A stretch of 64,000 nt of DNA, taken from assembly GCA_002686085.1 (NCBI GenBank), contig NZAC01000049.1, positions 124,001-188,000 of the forward strand, given 5' to 3'. This document shows, piece after piece, positions 34,482-44,857 of the stretch. Below the pieces are notes generated by a model. It was not told where the DNA came from and did not search any database. It saw only the letters and a list, made by a program, of their open reading frames with translations. A program made the translations under genes and the position numbers. This stretch comes from Roseibacillus sp. (GTDB taxonomy: Bacteria > Verrucomicrobiota > Verrucomicrobiia > Verrucomicrobiales > Akkermansiaceae). Within the stretch, counting starts at the first letter, position 1, and the number at the start of each line of letters is the position of its first letter.

Positions 34482-36735
34482 GAAAAGCTTCAACGGAGCC
34501 GCCCGATGGACAGGATTTGCGCTGGCGATCGTCGCCACGATCTGGATTGCCGTGGTCACCAATCGGGACGGCTACTCCAAGGAAGAGTATCAACAGGTAG
34601 AGGGATATTCAAAGTGGAATGAAGAGACCGTGGAGATCGCCAAGGGAATCCCTGTCCAGGATGGAGGCCGGGTGAAGCCGTTTGAGACGCGGGCGCAGTT
34701 CCTGATGTTGAAGCTGCATGGTGCACGCAAGATGAAGTTTGAGAGTGGAGGAAGGGAGATGAGTATCGGGCCGACCGAATGGCTCCTCGATATTCTTTTC
34801 CGGCCTGAACTCGCCCTGAAGATGCCGACCTTCCGAGTGGATGACTCGGAACTACTGGAAAATGTTGGCATGGAGGTGGAGAGCCGCAGAGATCGTTATA
34901 GCTATATCCAACTGGAGCCTTACATGCAGGAGCTAGGCAAGCGAGCAGGGGATTTGCAGAAGGAGATTCAGGCGAAAATGCAAGTAGATCCAGACTACAA
35001 ATTTCCGGCCGGGGAATCCGATCCGCGCGCGCTGGCCAGAAAGATCATGGAGTATCAGGGAATGGTCGCCAGCAATGATTTCTCCAAGGGAGTCACCTTG
35101 GATGCCTCCGCTGAGACGGCTGATGGGGAGCAGATGAGTACTGTCAGCTACTGGGTCAAAGCCATGCCGGTGCTAGCAGCAGCCCTGAATCAGCAGGAAG
35201 TTCCTGATCACGTCCAGAAGCTCATCAATGAAGTGAGCTTCAGGCTGGGTCGCGGAGAAGGTGGCATCGAGTGGCTCCCTCCCTACGAGGCGAATGTGGT
35301 CCTTCCCCCCGGAGGCGAGGCGACCATCCACTCTGGAGAGGTGGTGAAGACCTTCGAGGTTAATTGTGAGTCCGGTCAGGTTGAAATGTTTGAGGGAAGC
35401 TCCACCTTGGGCACCCTCGAGGAGGGAGCGGGAGACAGCTATCCCGGTGCCGAACTGGTAGTAAAGAATACCGGAGAGGTGAGCGCTACCCTGAAAATTC
35501 AGGGGCGTGAGTGGATGTCTGCGGGGAACCGGCTGGGAGAGGTGTCGAGAGGTCTTGATATCACGCATTGGGAGCGCCTCTCCAATGATCTAAAGACTCT
35601 TGAGGGGCTCTGCGCTGCTGCGGAGGGCAAAGAGAGTGAGTTCGCGGAGAAGCTGGACGATTGGCGAGAGGAACTTGTGAGCCGTTCCTCTGCGCTGGGT
35701 GAAAAAGAGGGCAAGCTGGAATCGGAGGTCACGTATTATGAGAAGAACTATTTTGTGAGGGGTCTGGTCTGGTTTGTCCTCGCCTTTGTGGTTGCTGCTG
35801 TCAGCTGGCTAGCACCGGCCTCTGGATGGGGGAGGTGGACCTATCGTTTGACCTGGATTCTGGGTGTGCTGGGTGCGGTGTATCTTACCTGGGGAATCGT
35901 CCACCGCTGTATTCTCATGGAGCGCCCTCCGGTGGGGAACCTCTACGACACGATACCCTTCATTGCTGGTGGGGGCGTTCTCGTCCTGTTTCTTCTTGAG
36001 GCGGTCACTCGTCGTCGGATCGCTTTGGGTGCGGCCATTGCCGTGGGACTCCTAGGACTCTTTCTGGCAAGGGCCTTCGAGGGAGTTGACGCTCAGGATC
36101 ACATGGACCCCCTGCGGGCGGTATTACGCTCTAATTTCTGGCTCTCGACCCACGTGATTATCATTACCCTGGGCTATTCTGGGGGCCTGATTGCGGCTGC
36201 GATGTCGCATGTCTTTATATACGCCAAGGCCTTTAGGCTCGACCGAACTGACAGGTCCCTCTCCCGGTTCCTTACCCGCTCGGTTTACGGGCTGGTATGC
36301 TTCACGCTGTTTTTTTCCCTCGTAGGGACCGTCCTGGGTGGGATCTGGGCTAACGACTCATGGGGTCGTTTCTGGGGTTGGGACCCTAAAGAGAATGGAG
36401 CGATGCTCATCGTTCTATGGTGTCTGATCATCCTGCATGCCCGGATGGGTGGCTATCTCAAGGAGTGGGGGATTCATATTGCCTCTGTTCTGGGAGCGAT
36501 CGTCGTGGCCTTCTCGTGGTGGGGGGTCAATCTCCTTGGGACTGGGTTGCACTCCTATGGATTCACCGAGGGAATCGGTGGAGCGGTGAAGATGTTTTAC
36601 TGCTTTGAGTTTGTGGTGGCGCTGGGGGGCATTGGACTAGCGATCTGGGAGAAAAAATCTCGCGGTAAGAAATCCGGCAGGAAGTGGCCAGAAGGCACCG
36701 ATCAGCTACCTAACGAACAGAAAGCCCTCGGGTAG
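34474..36735 (+). CDS. ccsA: CcsA/ResC-like cytochrome c biogenesis protein with large periplasmic domain
   Basis: Haem-handling partner of ResB (CcmC/CcsA family). One N-terminal helix is followed by about 400 periplasmic residues, then about eight C-terminal helices with the tryptophan-rich haem motif RFWGWDPKENGAM (about residue 636) and conserved His (STHVIIITLGYS; HARMGGYLKEWGIHI). FSWWGVNLLGTGLHSYG closes the family signature. At 754 residues it is about twice normal CcsA; the extra periplasmic part resembles long ResC/ResB-fused types. ATG 34474 overlaps the resB stop. It probably matures the CxxCH proteins at 50-62 kb. Confidence 0.92.
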   Translation: MPKKSFNGAARWTGFALAIVATIWIAVVTNRDGYSKEEYQQVEGYSKWNEETVEIAKGIPVQDGGRVKPFETRAQFLMLKLHGARKMKFESGGREMSIGPTEWLLDILFRPELALKMPTFRVDDSELLENVGMEVESRRDRYSYIQLEPYMQELGKRAGDLQKEIQAKMQVDPDYKFPAGESDPRALARKIMEYQGMVASNDFSKGVTLDASAETADGEQMSTVSYWVKAMPVLAAALNQQEVPDHVQKLINEVSFRLGRGEGGIEWLPPYEANVVLPPGGEATIHSGEVVKTFEVNCESGQVEMFEGSSTLGTLEEGAGDSYPGAELVVKNTGEVSATLKIQGREWMSAGNRLGEVSRGLDITHWERLSNDLKTLEGLCAAAEGKESEFAEKLDDWREELVSRSSALGEKEGKLESEVTYYEKNYFVRGLVWFVLAFVVAAVSWLAPASGWGRWTYRLTWILGVLGAVYLTWGIVHRCILMERPPVGNLYDTIPFIAGGGVLVLFLLEAVTRRRIALGAAIAVGLLGLFLARAFEGVDAQDHMDPLRAVLRSNFWLSTHVIIITLGYSGGLIAAAMSHVFIYAKAFRLDRTDRSLSRFLTRSVYGLVCFTLFFSLVGTVLGGIWANDSWGRFWGWDPKENGAMLIVLWCLIILHARMGGYLKEWGIHIASVLGAIVVAFSWWGVNLLGTGLHSYGFTEGIGGAVKMFYCFEFVVALGGIGLAIWEKKSRGKKSGRKWPEGTDQLPNEQKALG

Positions 36736-36765
36736 TTGAGTGATCTCTCGAAGAGGGGTTCTTCC

Positions 36766-37774
<1,009 letters not shown>

Positions 37775-37781
37775 GATGGAA

Positions 37782-38273
37782 TCATTCCTTGAACAGCCTC
37801 CTCTGCATGTGATCCCGCATAGCCCGATTCTCGAGGGACTGAATTTCGCTGATGAACTCGCCGACATTGTCGAACTGGCGATACACAGAGACGTAGCGAA
37901 CATAGGCCACCGGGTCGATCTGGTGAAGCTTGTCCATAACCTCGGCTCCGATGAGGTTGGAGGGGACCTCGGAAATATGGTCCTTGTGAAGGTCGGCTAG
38001 GATCTCTTCCACTGCCCGATCCAAACGCTCCATTGAGACTGGCCGCTTTTCGCAGGCTTTGACAAGGCCCCTGAACAGCTTCTCCCGGTTGATGGCTTCC
38101 CGGCTCCCATCCTTCTTTACAACCCGGAGCTCCGTTCGTTCGATCTGCTCGTAGGTCGTATAGCGATACGTGCAATCGAGGCATTCGCGTCGCCGTCGAA
38201 TCGTCGTCCCGTCCTTGGACATCCGGGAATCGACAACTTTGTCTTTGTGGGAACCGCACTGAATACACCTCAT
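37782..38273 (-). CDS. nrdR: transcriptional repressor NrdR
   Basis: ATP/dATP-sensing repressor of ribonucleotide reductase genes. The N-terminal zinc ribbon (MRCIQCGS and RECLDCTYRYTTYE, four Cys) and the Arg-rich DNA contact TTIRRRRE are followed by an ATP-cone domain (RVVKKDGSREAINREKLFRG). Its 163 residues are standard. No ribonucleotide reductase gene is in the window. It begins the leftward unit nrdR-unknown-HIT and has a 281-bp upstream region with short palindromes. Confidence 0.96.
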   Translation of the reverse strand: MRCIQCGSHKDKVVDSRMSKDGTTIRRRRECLDCTYRYTTYEQIERTELRVVKKDGSREAINREKLFRGLVKACEKRPVSMERLDRAVEEILADLHKDHISEVPSNLIGAEVMDKLHQIDPVAYVRYVSVYRQFDNVGEFISEIQSLENRAMRDHMQRRLFKE

Positions 38274-38350
38274 TGATTGCTCAGTGGGGAGTAAGGCTAC
38301 CCAAGATGTGGTAGTGGCAAAGAAAAAAAGGCACTCTATTTCGCGATAGG

Positions 38351-38365
38351 CAGTAATTGTTACTG
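38351..38365. promoter_or_regulatory. perfect short palindrome in the nrdR / DUF1080 intergenic region
   Basis: CAGTAA-TTG-TTACTG is a perfect 6+3+6 inverted repeat about 80 bp upstream of nrdR and about 210 bp upstream of the divergent DUF1080 gene. A second one, AAAATT-N6-AATTTT, lies at 38383-38400. Neither matches the NrdR box consensus. They could be operators for either gene. Confidence 0.3.
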
Positions 38366-38573
38366 GAAGTCGGCAAATTAGTAAAATTCGGGGTAATTTT
38401 GGTCTCAGGTGAACAAGACTCTAAAAAACGTGCTCTGATTTACTGACAGTGATGAAGAACGCCTTGCGGAACAGAAAAGAACATAATCTGGGATCCCAAA
38501 GCAGTTGAAGGCCTCGGTGAGGACGGGGCTTGTTCGATGTCCTCGGAACCAGTAAATGAGGCTTATATCGACC

Positions 38574-39257
38574 ATGAAAAAGACTATCGCAATCGCAATG
38601 TTGATCGCCCTCAGCTCGCTCGCTCACGGAGAGCACAACGTTCTGACCGGGGCTGAAAAGAAGGAAGGCTGGAAGCTTCTCTTCGATGGAAAATCCACAT
38701 CGGGCTGGCACAGCTGGAAGACTAAGAAACCTCTGGAGGCGGGAGCCTGGGCAGTGGAGGACGGATCTCTCACTCTGATGAAGAAAGGAGCAGGTGATAT
38801 ATATACCTCGGAGGCCTACGAAAACTTTGAGCTCAGTCTCGAATGGAAGACAAAGGGTAACAGCGGTATTCTAATCCGTGTCAACCCGGAGGCAGGTGGA
38901 CCAATCTACAAGGTTGCCCCGGAAATGCAGATTGAGCGCTCCAAAGGAAAGAAGAGTACGGATGCCGGAGGCCTATATGCCCTCTATCCGATCGCGGTTG
39001 ACGGGGAGAAAAAAATTCATCCTGAAGGATGGAACACTGTTCGGATTCGGATGGTCGACGGTAAAGGAACCCACTGGTTCAACGGGCAGAAAGTTGCGGA
39101 GTATCACATTGGGAGTGAGGATTGGAACAAGAAGGTGGCGGCAAGCAAGTTTGCGACCTGGAAAGGTTTCGCCGAAACCAAGAAAGGGCATGTCGGCCTG
39201 CAGGATCATGGAGCTCAAGTCTCCTTCCGCAACGTCAAGATCAGAGAAGTCAAGTAG
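38574..39257 (+). CDS. exported DUF1080 (3-keto-disaccharide hydrolase-like) protein
   Basis: Signal peptide (KKTIAIAMLIALSSLAHG) and one DUF1080 (PF06439) beta-sandwich: GWKLLFDGKSTSGWHSW, GDIYTSEAYENFELSLEWKT, GNSGILIRVN, WNTVRIRMVDGKGTHWFNGQ and the terminal GHVGLQDHGAQVSFRNVKI. Family members are concanavalin-like, and some are reported to act on 3-keto glycosides. ATG 38574 is preferred over ATG 38556 because the signal peptide then starts normally. It stands alone with a 316-bp distance to nrdR. Substrate unknown. Confidence 0.9.
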   Translation: MKKTIAIAMLIALSSLAHGEHNVLTGAEKKEGWKLLFDGKSTSGWHSWKTKKPLEAGAWAVEDGSLTLMKKGAGDIYTSEAYENFELSLEWKTKGNSGILIRVNPEAGGPIYKVAPEMQIERSKGKKSTDAGGLYALYPIAVDGEKKIHPEGWNTVRIRMVDGKGTHWFNGQKVAEYHIGSEDWNKKVAASKFATWKGFAETKKGHVGLQDHGAQVSFRNVKIREVK

Positions 39258-39289
39258 GAGCCCAATCTGCGGGCGGCTAGGTTTTCTGA

Positions 39290-39318
39290 GCCATCCATGA
39301 GGGAGTCTCATGGGTGGC
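39290..39318 (+). terminator. candidate hairpin terminator after the DUF1080 gene
   Basis: GCCATCCATGAG and CTCATGGGTGGC form a 12-bp stem (one G-U pair) around a 5-base loop, 33 bp after the DUF1080 stop. A short CTTTA follows, but no real T-run. It is the most convincing stem-loop I saw between genes; termination could also be Rho-dependent. Confidence 0.45.
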
Positions 39319-39389
39319 CTTTAGAGCCGGATCTTGAATAGGTCAGGAATTACTATTACCCATAGCCTCTATCCCTATATTTCGAAGCG

Positions 39390-40307
39390 ATGACTGAATA
39401 CACTGCAGAAGTTGCATTTCGCCCCAGCGATGATGCTCTGGCGTATCTCCCTGAGGGTCCCTGTCAGTATGGAGAGGGTAAGCTGTCCTGGGTGGCTATT
39501 CAGCACGGGGGAGAGTCCCGGGAAGGTTCTATCAATGTCCTTGATCTTGGATCGGGGAGCAACGACCAACATATTCTCCCGGGGCGTCCGGGGTTTGCGT
39601 TTCCGACAGAGGATAAAAGCGTATTCCTCGTTGGCCTTGAAAGGAAGGTGGGGTTCTACAATATCGGATCAGGCCAATGGGTCGCTCCCCCAGGAGAAGT
39701 AAGGGGTGAGGAGGATGGCACTATCATCAACGATGGAGTCGCCTACCGAGATGGAGTGATCTTTGGAACTAAAGACGTGGAATTTACCGATCCCAAGGCT
39801 TCATTATATCTCTGGCTTCCTGGAATGGAGGAGCCTGTTAAGCTGCGGGGAGGTCAAACCTGTTCAAATGGAAAAATAGTCCTGACTCGGGAGGGAAAGG
39901 AATTCCTCCTCGATATTGATACGCCAACAAAACTCGTGGTAGAATACCCGCTCGATGGTGACGCCCGGCAACTGGGGGAGCCACGGACGGTTCTGGATTT
40001 GAGGGAGGTTCCTTCCTATCCTGATGGGATGGTGATTACTCCTGACGGGCGGAGTGTCATTATAGCGATGTATAACCCTGAAAATGTGGAGGAGGGTGAG
40101 GCTCGTCAGCACAGCCTCATGGATGGGGGTCTGGAGGCATTGTGGAAGACCCCTGGATCCCCACGGGTGACATGCCCGTTACTGATGGAAATCGGAGGAG
40201 AAACGCACTTGTTTCTGACAACGGCAGTGGAGCACATGCCAGAGGAGGAGAAGCCTCAACATCCCAATGCAGGCTGCCTCTTCCGCTCCACGTTTCCAAC
40301 TCGGTAG
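39390..40307 (+). CDS. SMP-30/gluconolactonase-like protein
   Basis: Six-bladed propeller of the SMP-30/Gluconolactonase/LRE-like family (SGL). EGPCQYGEGKLSWVAIQ carries the first metal-ligand Glu. DGTIINDGVAYRDG supplies the Asn/Asp region, and SYPDGMVITPDGRSVIIAMY contains the third ligand Asp. There is no signal peptide, so it is cytoplasmic. Its 305 residues are normal. Relatives hydrolyse sugar lactones, which would follow an oxidation of a sugar at C1. It lies between the DUF1080 gene and the polyprenyl synthase (convergent). Confidence 0.85.
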   Translation: MTEYTAEVAFRPSDDALAYLPEGPCQYGEGKLSWVAIQHGGESREGSINVLDLGSGSNDQHILPGRPGFAFPTEDKSVFLVGLERKVGFYNIGSGQWVAPPGEVRGEEDGTIINDGVAYRDGVIFGTKDVEFTDPKASLYLWLPGMEEPVKLRGGQTCSNGKIVLTREGKEFLLDIDTPTKLVVEYPLDGDARQLGEPRTVLDLREVPSYPDGMVITPDGRSVIIAMYNPENVEEGEARQHSLMDGGLEALWKTPGSPRVTCPLLMEIGGETHLFLTTAVEHMPEEEKPQHPNAGCLFRSTFPTR

Positions 40308-40338
40308 CCTTTGAAAAACCCTCTGTTTCCGGGGCTGG

Positions 40339-41352
40339 TCAGGCTTTCTGGAGAGACCCCAGGAGTGTCAGAAGAAAGTCCAGCATCTCTGCCAGTGCGT
40401 CGCGATAGGCGGACGGATTAACAAGAGAGAGACTGTCCCGTGCTTCCTGCAGTAAATCGGTGGCGTATTGCAGGGACCTTGCAATCGCGCCTTGGTATTC
40501 CGCAATGCCGGCAAGAACTGTCAGATCGAGCTCCTCCTGCTGTATAATCCTTTTCTGAAGAATCTCCCGCTGGGTATCTCCCGCCTCTTCGAGCAGGTAG
40601 AGCATGGGAAGAGTGAGTTTTCCCTTTTCGAGGTCCGTACGAAGGGTTTTTCCAAACTGCTCTTCAGTCCCCACCAGATCGAGGCAGTCGTCGTAGATTT
40701 GGTAGGCGGTCCCAAGCTTCATCCCGAAGTCTTTCATTGCAGCCCTAACCTCAGGAGAGACCCCAGAGATGTAGGCGGATAGTTCTGTGGCGGCCGCGAA
40801 AAGTGCGCCCGTCTTCATTCCGATGATGTTGAAATAATCCTTCTTAGTGAGAGTAAGATCGAACCGCCTCTGAGTCTGGAGTATTTCACCTTGGCAGACC
40901 TCTCGGGACGCGCTGGCTATGGATCGTGAGAGAACGAGATCATCAAACTCCGTCGAGAGCATCAGAGCATGAGAAAACAGAGCATCTCCCAGCAGGACTG
41001 CCATTCCGTCTCCCCACTTGCAGTTTGCAGTCGGCATTTTACGTCTCGTGTTTGCGCCATCGATGATGTCGTCGTGCACGAGAGTGGCCATGTGGATGAG
41101 CTCAAGGATCGTGCCAAGCTTGAGATGGTCGTCGCTGAGTTGCCCAGTTGCGCCTCCGACAAGAATACTGAGAGCTGGTCGGATACGCTTGCCTGCGGTG
41201 TCGCAGATGTAGGAGACATAGGGTGCCACCCCCGGGTCAAATTTCCGAACTTGGCTGCTCAGGGACTGTTCCACCAAGGCGAGCTCTTTTTTGATCAAGT
41301 CGGAAGAGGCCGCTGCTACGCTCCCTTGCTTGAACTTGGACGTGTCTGGCAT
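40339..41352 (-). CDS. polyprenyl diphosphate synthase (long-chain type)
   Basis: Trans-isoprenyl diphosphate synthase that extends allylic diphosphates with IPP, for a quinone side chain. First aspartate-rich motif LVHDDIIDGANTRRKMPT, second YQIYDDCLDLVG, plus GKRIRPAL near the N-terminus and the KTGALFAAATEL helix. At 337 residues it fits octaprenyl or similar synthases rather than FPP synthase; product length cannot be fixed by eye. It is divergent from the second DUF1080 gene. Confidence 0.93.
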   Translation of the reverse strand: MPDTSKFKQGSVAAASSDLIKKELALVEQSLSSQVRKFDPGVAPYVSYICDTAGKRIRPALSILVGGATGQLSDDHLKLGTILELIHMATLVHDDIIDGANTRRKMPTANCKWGDGMAVLLGDALFSHALMLSTEFDDLVLSRSIASASREVCQGEILQTQRRFDLTLTKKDYFNIIGMKTGALFAAATELSAYISGVSPEVRAAMKDFGMKLGTAYQIYDDCLDLVGTEEQFGKTLRTDLEKGKLTLPMLYLLEEAGDTQREILQKRIIQQEELDLTVLAGIAEYQGAIARSLQYATDLLQEARDSLSLVNPSAYRDALAEMLDFLLTLLGSLQKA

Positions 41353-41478
41353 GGTCTTTTGGTAAAGGGACAGTCACACAGGAAACAATGTGGGCAAGGA
41401 ATTTCCTAAATTTTCGAAAAAAATTGAAAATCATTTAGCATTGTGTGTCCGGGAGGTCTGTCGTTGCATCCCAACGCT

Positions 41479-42267
41479 ATGACAATTACGAGAATCGGCC
41501 TTCTTTTACTGTTCCCTGCTTTGGCGAACGTAGCCTCAGGAATAGAAGTTGGGGAGAAACCCAATACCCCAAAGCTTCCCGGGGTGCCCTATGTCGTTCA
41601 CGACGGAACTCGTCCTCAGCCTGTCAAAGTCAAGAGTGGAGGTGCCGTCTCGGTAAAGCCACCCTCGGATGCGCTGGTGCTGATCGGGGAAAAAAGCTCT
41701 GAGACTTGGGAAGGAAACACATGGCCAATTGCTGATGGGGTGATGACTGTGGCGAAGGGTGGAGGAGTTCGATCGAAGGCCGCTTTTGGAGATTGTCAGC
41801 TGCACCTGGAGTATCGAGTGCCCGCCGGAAGGAAGGTCAAGGGGCAGGCCGGCGGGAATAGTGGGGTCTTTTTGATGGGTCTCTACGAGATCCAAGTCGG
41901 TGAGAGTCATACTAATCAGACGTATCCTGACGGGCAGACTGGAGCGATTTATGGGCAGGCACCCCCAAGGGTGAACCCCTCTGCGCCGCAGGGGGAATGG
42001 CAAAGTTTTGATATCATCTTTGAAGCTCCCGAATATAACGATGGGAAGGTCGTTTCGCCTGCAGTGATCACCGTGGTGCACAATGGCGTTCTTGTGCATC
42101 ACCGTAAAACTTTACTCGGGCCCACCCGTCATAAGGCTTTGGCCTCTTACCCAGCCAAGCACCCCGAGAAAGCGCCGATCAGTCTTCAGGATCACGGAGA
42201 CCCAATCCAGTATCGCAATATCTGGGTGAGGGAATTAGGGGAGTATGACGCTGCCGCTAGTAAGTAA
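41479..42267 (+). CDS. second exported DUF1080 (3-keto-disaccharide hydrolase-like) protein
   Basis: Signal peptide (IGLLLLFPALANVASG), a short Pro-rich stretch, then a DUF1080 domain: IADGVMTVAKGGGVRSKAAF, CQLHLEYRVPAG, GGNSGVFLMGLYEIQVGES, GEWQSFDIIFEAP and ISLQDHGDPIQYRNIWVREL. It resembles the 38.6-kb paralogue only in these core motifs, so it is an old paralogue, not a recent copy. ATG 41479 is preferred over GTG 41443 because of the signal peptide. Its length is 262 residues. Confidence 0.9.
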   Translation: MTITRIGLLLLFPALANVASGIEVGEKPNTPKLPGVPYVVHDGTRPQPVKVKSGGAVSVKPPSDALVLIGEKSSETWEGNTWPIADGVMTVAKGGGVRSKAAFGDCQLHLEYRVPAGRKVKGQAGGNSGVFLMGLYEIQVGESHTNQTYPDGQTGAIYGQAPPRVNPSAPQGEWQSFDIIFEAPEYNDGKVVSPAVITVVHNGVLVHHRKTLLGPTRHKALASYPAKHPEKAPISLQDHGDPIQYRNIWVRELGEYDAAASK

Positions 42268-42454
42268 GAAATAGTCCCCTCAATTTTTCGATCTGGCTGC
42301 ACAATATTCGCAGATGGCTTCGCTTGCTAGAGCAAGAACTCGTCCATAACAAATCATCGTCTCGAGAAGGCCGTGCGGGATTCAAGTTCTTACCGGTGTC
42401 ATCTTTCCACCAATTAGAATTGCCCAGAGGCAGAATACAGCTAACCATTTAAAC

Positions 42455-44728
42455 ATGAAAAAGCAGAGCGTGCGAAATGCCGTTATTATCGTCGGAGCTC
42501 TCGGAGTTCTCGGACTTAGTGGGTGTGGTGATAGTGTCACCAAAGCTTCGGTTGCGGCTGGCGGAGTGAAGGAGATTGCCATTAAGGTTGCGCCGGGCAG
42601 TTCTTCTCCTGCCTCAGTGGCTGGTTATGAGGCGGTTGCAAGGGCAACGGGATTTGCCAGATACATGCCTGCAACGACCCATGCCTACATGGGGATTTAT
42701 GATGGGAAGGGTTTTGTAGACGAAATCCGGAAATCCGCGCTCCTCAAAATGGCAGAGGATCAGCTTGGGGGTGGGCTCATTCCGGAGAACCCTGATTTTG
42801 AACTGAATCTCGAGGAAAACCCTCAATTGCAGATGGCAGCTGCCTTACTGGGGGAAGAGATTTTTGTGGGTGTCGGTAATGGAGCCCCGGGGCAGGTAGC
42901 AAACATGGTTGCTTTCAATGAGTCCTACAGCCGCCAGTCGGTCAAGATGGCAATGAAGACCTTGGAGGCTACTCTGGCAGGGGAAGAGGAGTTTGGAGGA
43001 ATGGAGGCCCTAGCACCACTTCTCAGTGGTTTGCTCAGTGATCCCAAGGGTGGAATAGGGATTGTTGAGAAAGCCCAGATGCCACCAGTTACCTTCGGAT
43101 TCAAGGTTAGCGATGAGAATCTGCGCGGACAATTGTATGAGATGGCAGCTCAGGGTATTGGGGCAATGCTCGAGGGCATTGGGCCAGATGGCGAGGGTTT
43201 CGCGGAAGCGGTAAATGTGGAGCGTCAAGGCTCAAAATTCACGGGGATCAAGATTAAGGGGGAAGAACTGGTGGCCTCTATACCACCGGATATGAAGGAA
43301 GGAATGGCACAGTTCATGGATGCAGCCACCGTGACGAGGCTGATGAAAATGCTTGAGTCTAAGAACCTGGTTGTCGCGATCGGGGTTCACGAAAGCTACC
43401 TCGTTGCCTTCATGGGATCGAGCGCTGACGACCTTCAGATTGCAAAAAGCGCTGCGGAGTCTTTGCTCTCTCGCCCGGAGGCGGCTTTCATGAAGTCATT
43501 TACCGGGAAAAGATTGGTGAGCGTTGTTACCATGTCGGAGGAACTTCAGGAGAGCTCCAAGGGGGTTTCAATCTTGGGAGGCCTTGCTGCAGGCGTGAAA
43601 GAGGGATTGGCAGCCACGGATGCATTTGGTGACTCGCAGGACCTCGAAGTCCTTCTTGGGCTGATCACGGAGCAGGAGCGCGCAATTTTGGACCTGCACA
43701 GGCACACGCCGGGGGGAAGCGTGACCTTTCTGGAGGACGGCCTTAAGATTGAGATCTTTGGTGGTGCAGAGCAGCCCAGCCTGAATCTGAACACTGCCCG
43801 TAGCTACTCTGAACTCGGGGCACAGGACGATGTGCTTCTCTTCGCGAACTGGGTCAATGATTCTGCCTACAAAGACAAGGTTCTCGAATATCTAGAAACC
43901 CTGGGAGAGACGGTGTATCTGGTTGCCAAGCAGGCTTCATCCATGGAGCTGCCAGAGGGAGTTGTCCCTCTGGATATGGCAGAGGTTGAGGGAATCCTTG
44001 GCATGTTCGATGAGCAGATCCTTCCTCACTTTCTGGAGTTGTGGACTGGTGTCCGCGATGACTTGGTCGCGGGCCTTGGTGATGAGCGCGCTGTGATTGT
44101 TGATCTGAAGGGGGCACTTCCCACCGTGCCGGGACTTCCCCAGCTTCTTGCCGATGAGGGTAAGGCTCCCCGCATAGCGGTAGTCGCTCCGGCACGAGAT
44201 AAGGAGCGCCTCCAAAGTTCCTGGCAGAATACGGAAAAGGCGATCAATGGGATTATCAAGATCGTGGGGGACATGACTGGAGAAAATATTCCCATGCAAA
44301 GGCCAATGAGCAGCGAGAAGAATGACCTGAAGACATGGTTTTTCCCGTTCCCATTCCAGACCGATGACTTCGTCCTGAATATCTCATCCGACGAGAAAAA
44401 CGTTTTCGCCTCAACCTCAAAATCCTATGTGCAAAGTCTCGCTGCAACTCTGGAAAAAGTGAAAGCTGAGCCTGGTAAGAAGGGGGCCTACTTCCATTTG
44501 GATCTAACCGTTCTTAACGATTATCTGGGGGATTGGATCAAGTTGCTCGAAGAGGAGCAAGGAGCGATCTTCGGGGAAGGGTCGCCTGATGCGGAGGACC
44601 TGATGCAAATGCTCCCAATCGCCAAGCAGGTTGTATCGGCTCTCAGCGAACTTAAGGGAATCAGCAGTCATACCCGGAATGAGGGTGGTGCCCTGAGGAC
44701 CTCTGTTCATTTCAGGACAGGTAACTAG
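42455..44728 (+). CDS. large lipoprotein of unknown function
   Basis: Lipoprotein signal (VIIVGALGVLGLSGCGD) and about 735 residues with no family I can name with confidence. The sequence is rich in short helices and strands (THAYMGIYDGKGFVDEIRKS; MLESKNLVVAIGVHESYLVAFMGSS; SDEKNVFASTSKSYVQSLAAT). The pattern of comparing a measured quantity per element resembles DUF3352-type proteins, but I would not assign it. It is followed 129 bp later by the vWA protein gene on the same strand. It is likely an outer-membrane or periplasmic structural protein. Confidence 0.8.
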   Translation: MKKQSVRNAVIIVGALGVLGLSGCGDSVTKASVAAGGVKEIAIKVAPGSSSPASVAGYEAVARATGFARYMPATTHAYMGIYDGKGFVDEIRKSALLKMAEDQLGGGLIPENPDFELNLEENPQLQMAAALLGEEIFVGVGNGAPGQVANMVAFNESYSRQSVKMAMKTLEATLAGEEEFGGMEALAPLLSGLLSDPKGGIGIVEKAQMPPVTFGFKVSDENLRGQLYEMAAQGIGAMLEGIGPDGEGFAEAVNVERQGSKFTGIKIKGEELVASIPPDMKEGMAQFMDAATVTRLMKMLESKNLVVAIGVHESYLVAFMGSSADDLQIAKSAAESLLSRPEAAFMKSFTGKRLVSVVTMSEELQESSKGVSILGGLAAGVKEGLAATDAFGDSQDLEVLLGLITEQERAILDLHRHTPGGSVTFLEDGLKIEIFGGAEQPSLNLNTARSYSELGAQDDVLLFANWVNDSAYKDKVLEYLETLGETVYLVAKQASSMELPEGVVPLDMAEVEGILGMFDEQILPHFLELWTGVRDDLVAGLGDERAVIVDLKGALPTVPGLPQLLADEGKAPRIAVVAPARDKERLQSSWQNTEKAINGIIKIVGDMTGENIPMQRPMSSEKNDLKTWFFPFPFQTDDFVLNISSDEKNVFASTSKSYVQSLAATLEKVKAEPGKKGAYFHLDLTVLNDYLGDWIKLLEEEQGAIFGEGSPDAEDLMQMLPIAKQVVSALSELKGISSHTRNEGGALRTSVHFRTGN

Positions 44729-44857
44729 GAGGTTATCGGTGAGGGTTCTGCCAAAATGACCACTTAATCTCCCGGAGTGAGGGTGTGCAGGTTGGCTAAA
44801 GTGACATGAGCTGATTTCCGCTGGTAAAGGCTACGCCTAGGGGATTAGAGTGTCCCT

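Noticed and set aside
42323-42336. Palindrome CTTGCT-AG-AGCAAG between the second DUF1080 gene and the large lipoprotein
   Set aside because: Two-base centre cannot form an RNA hairpin loop, no T-run follows, and short palindromes of this size occur by chance.
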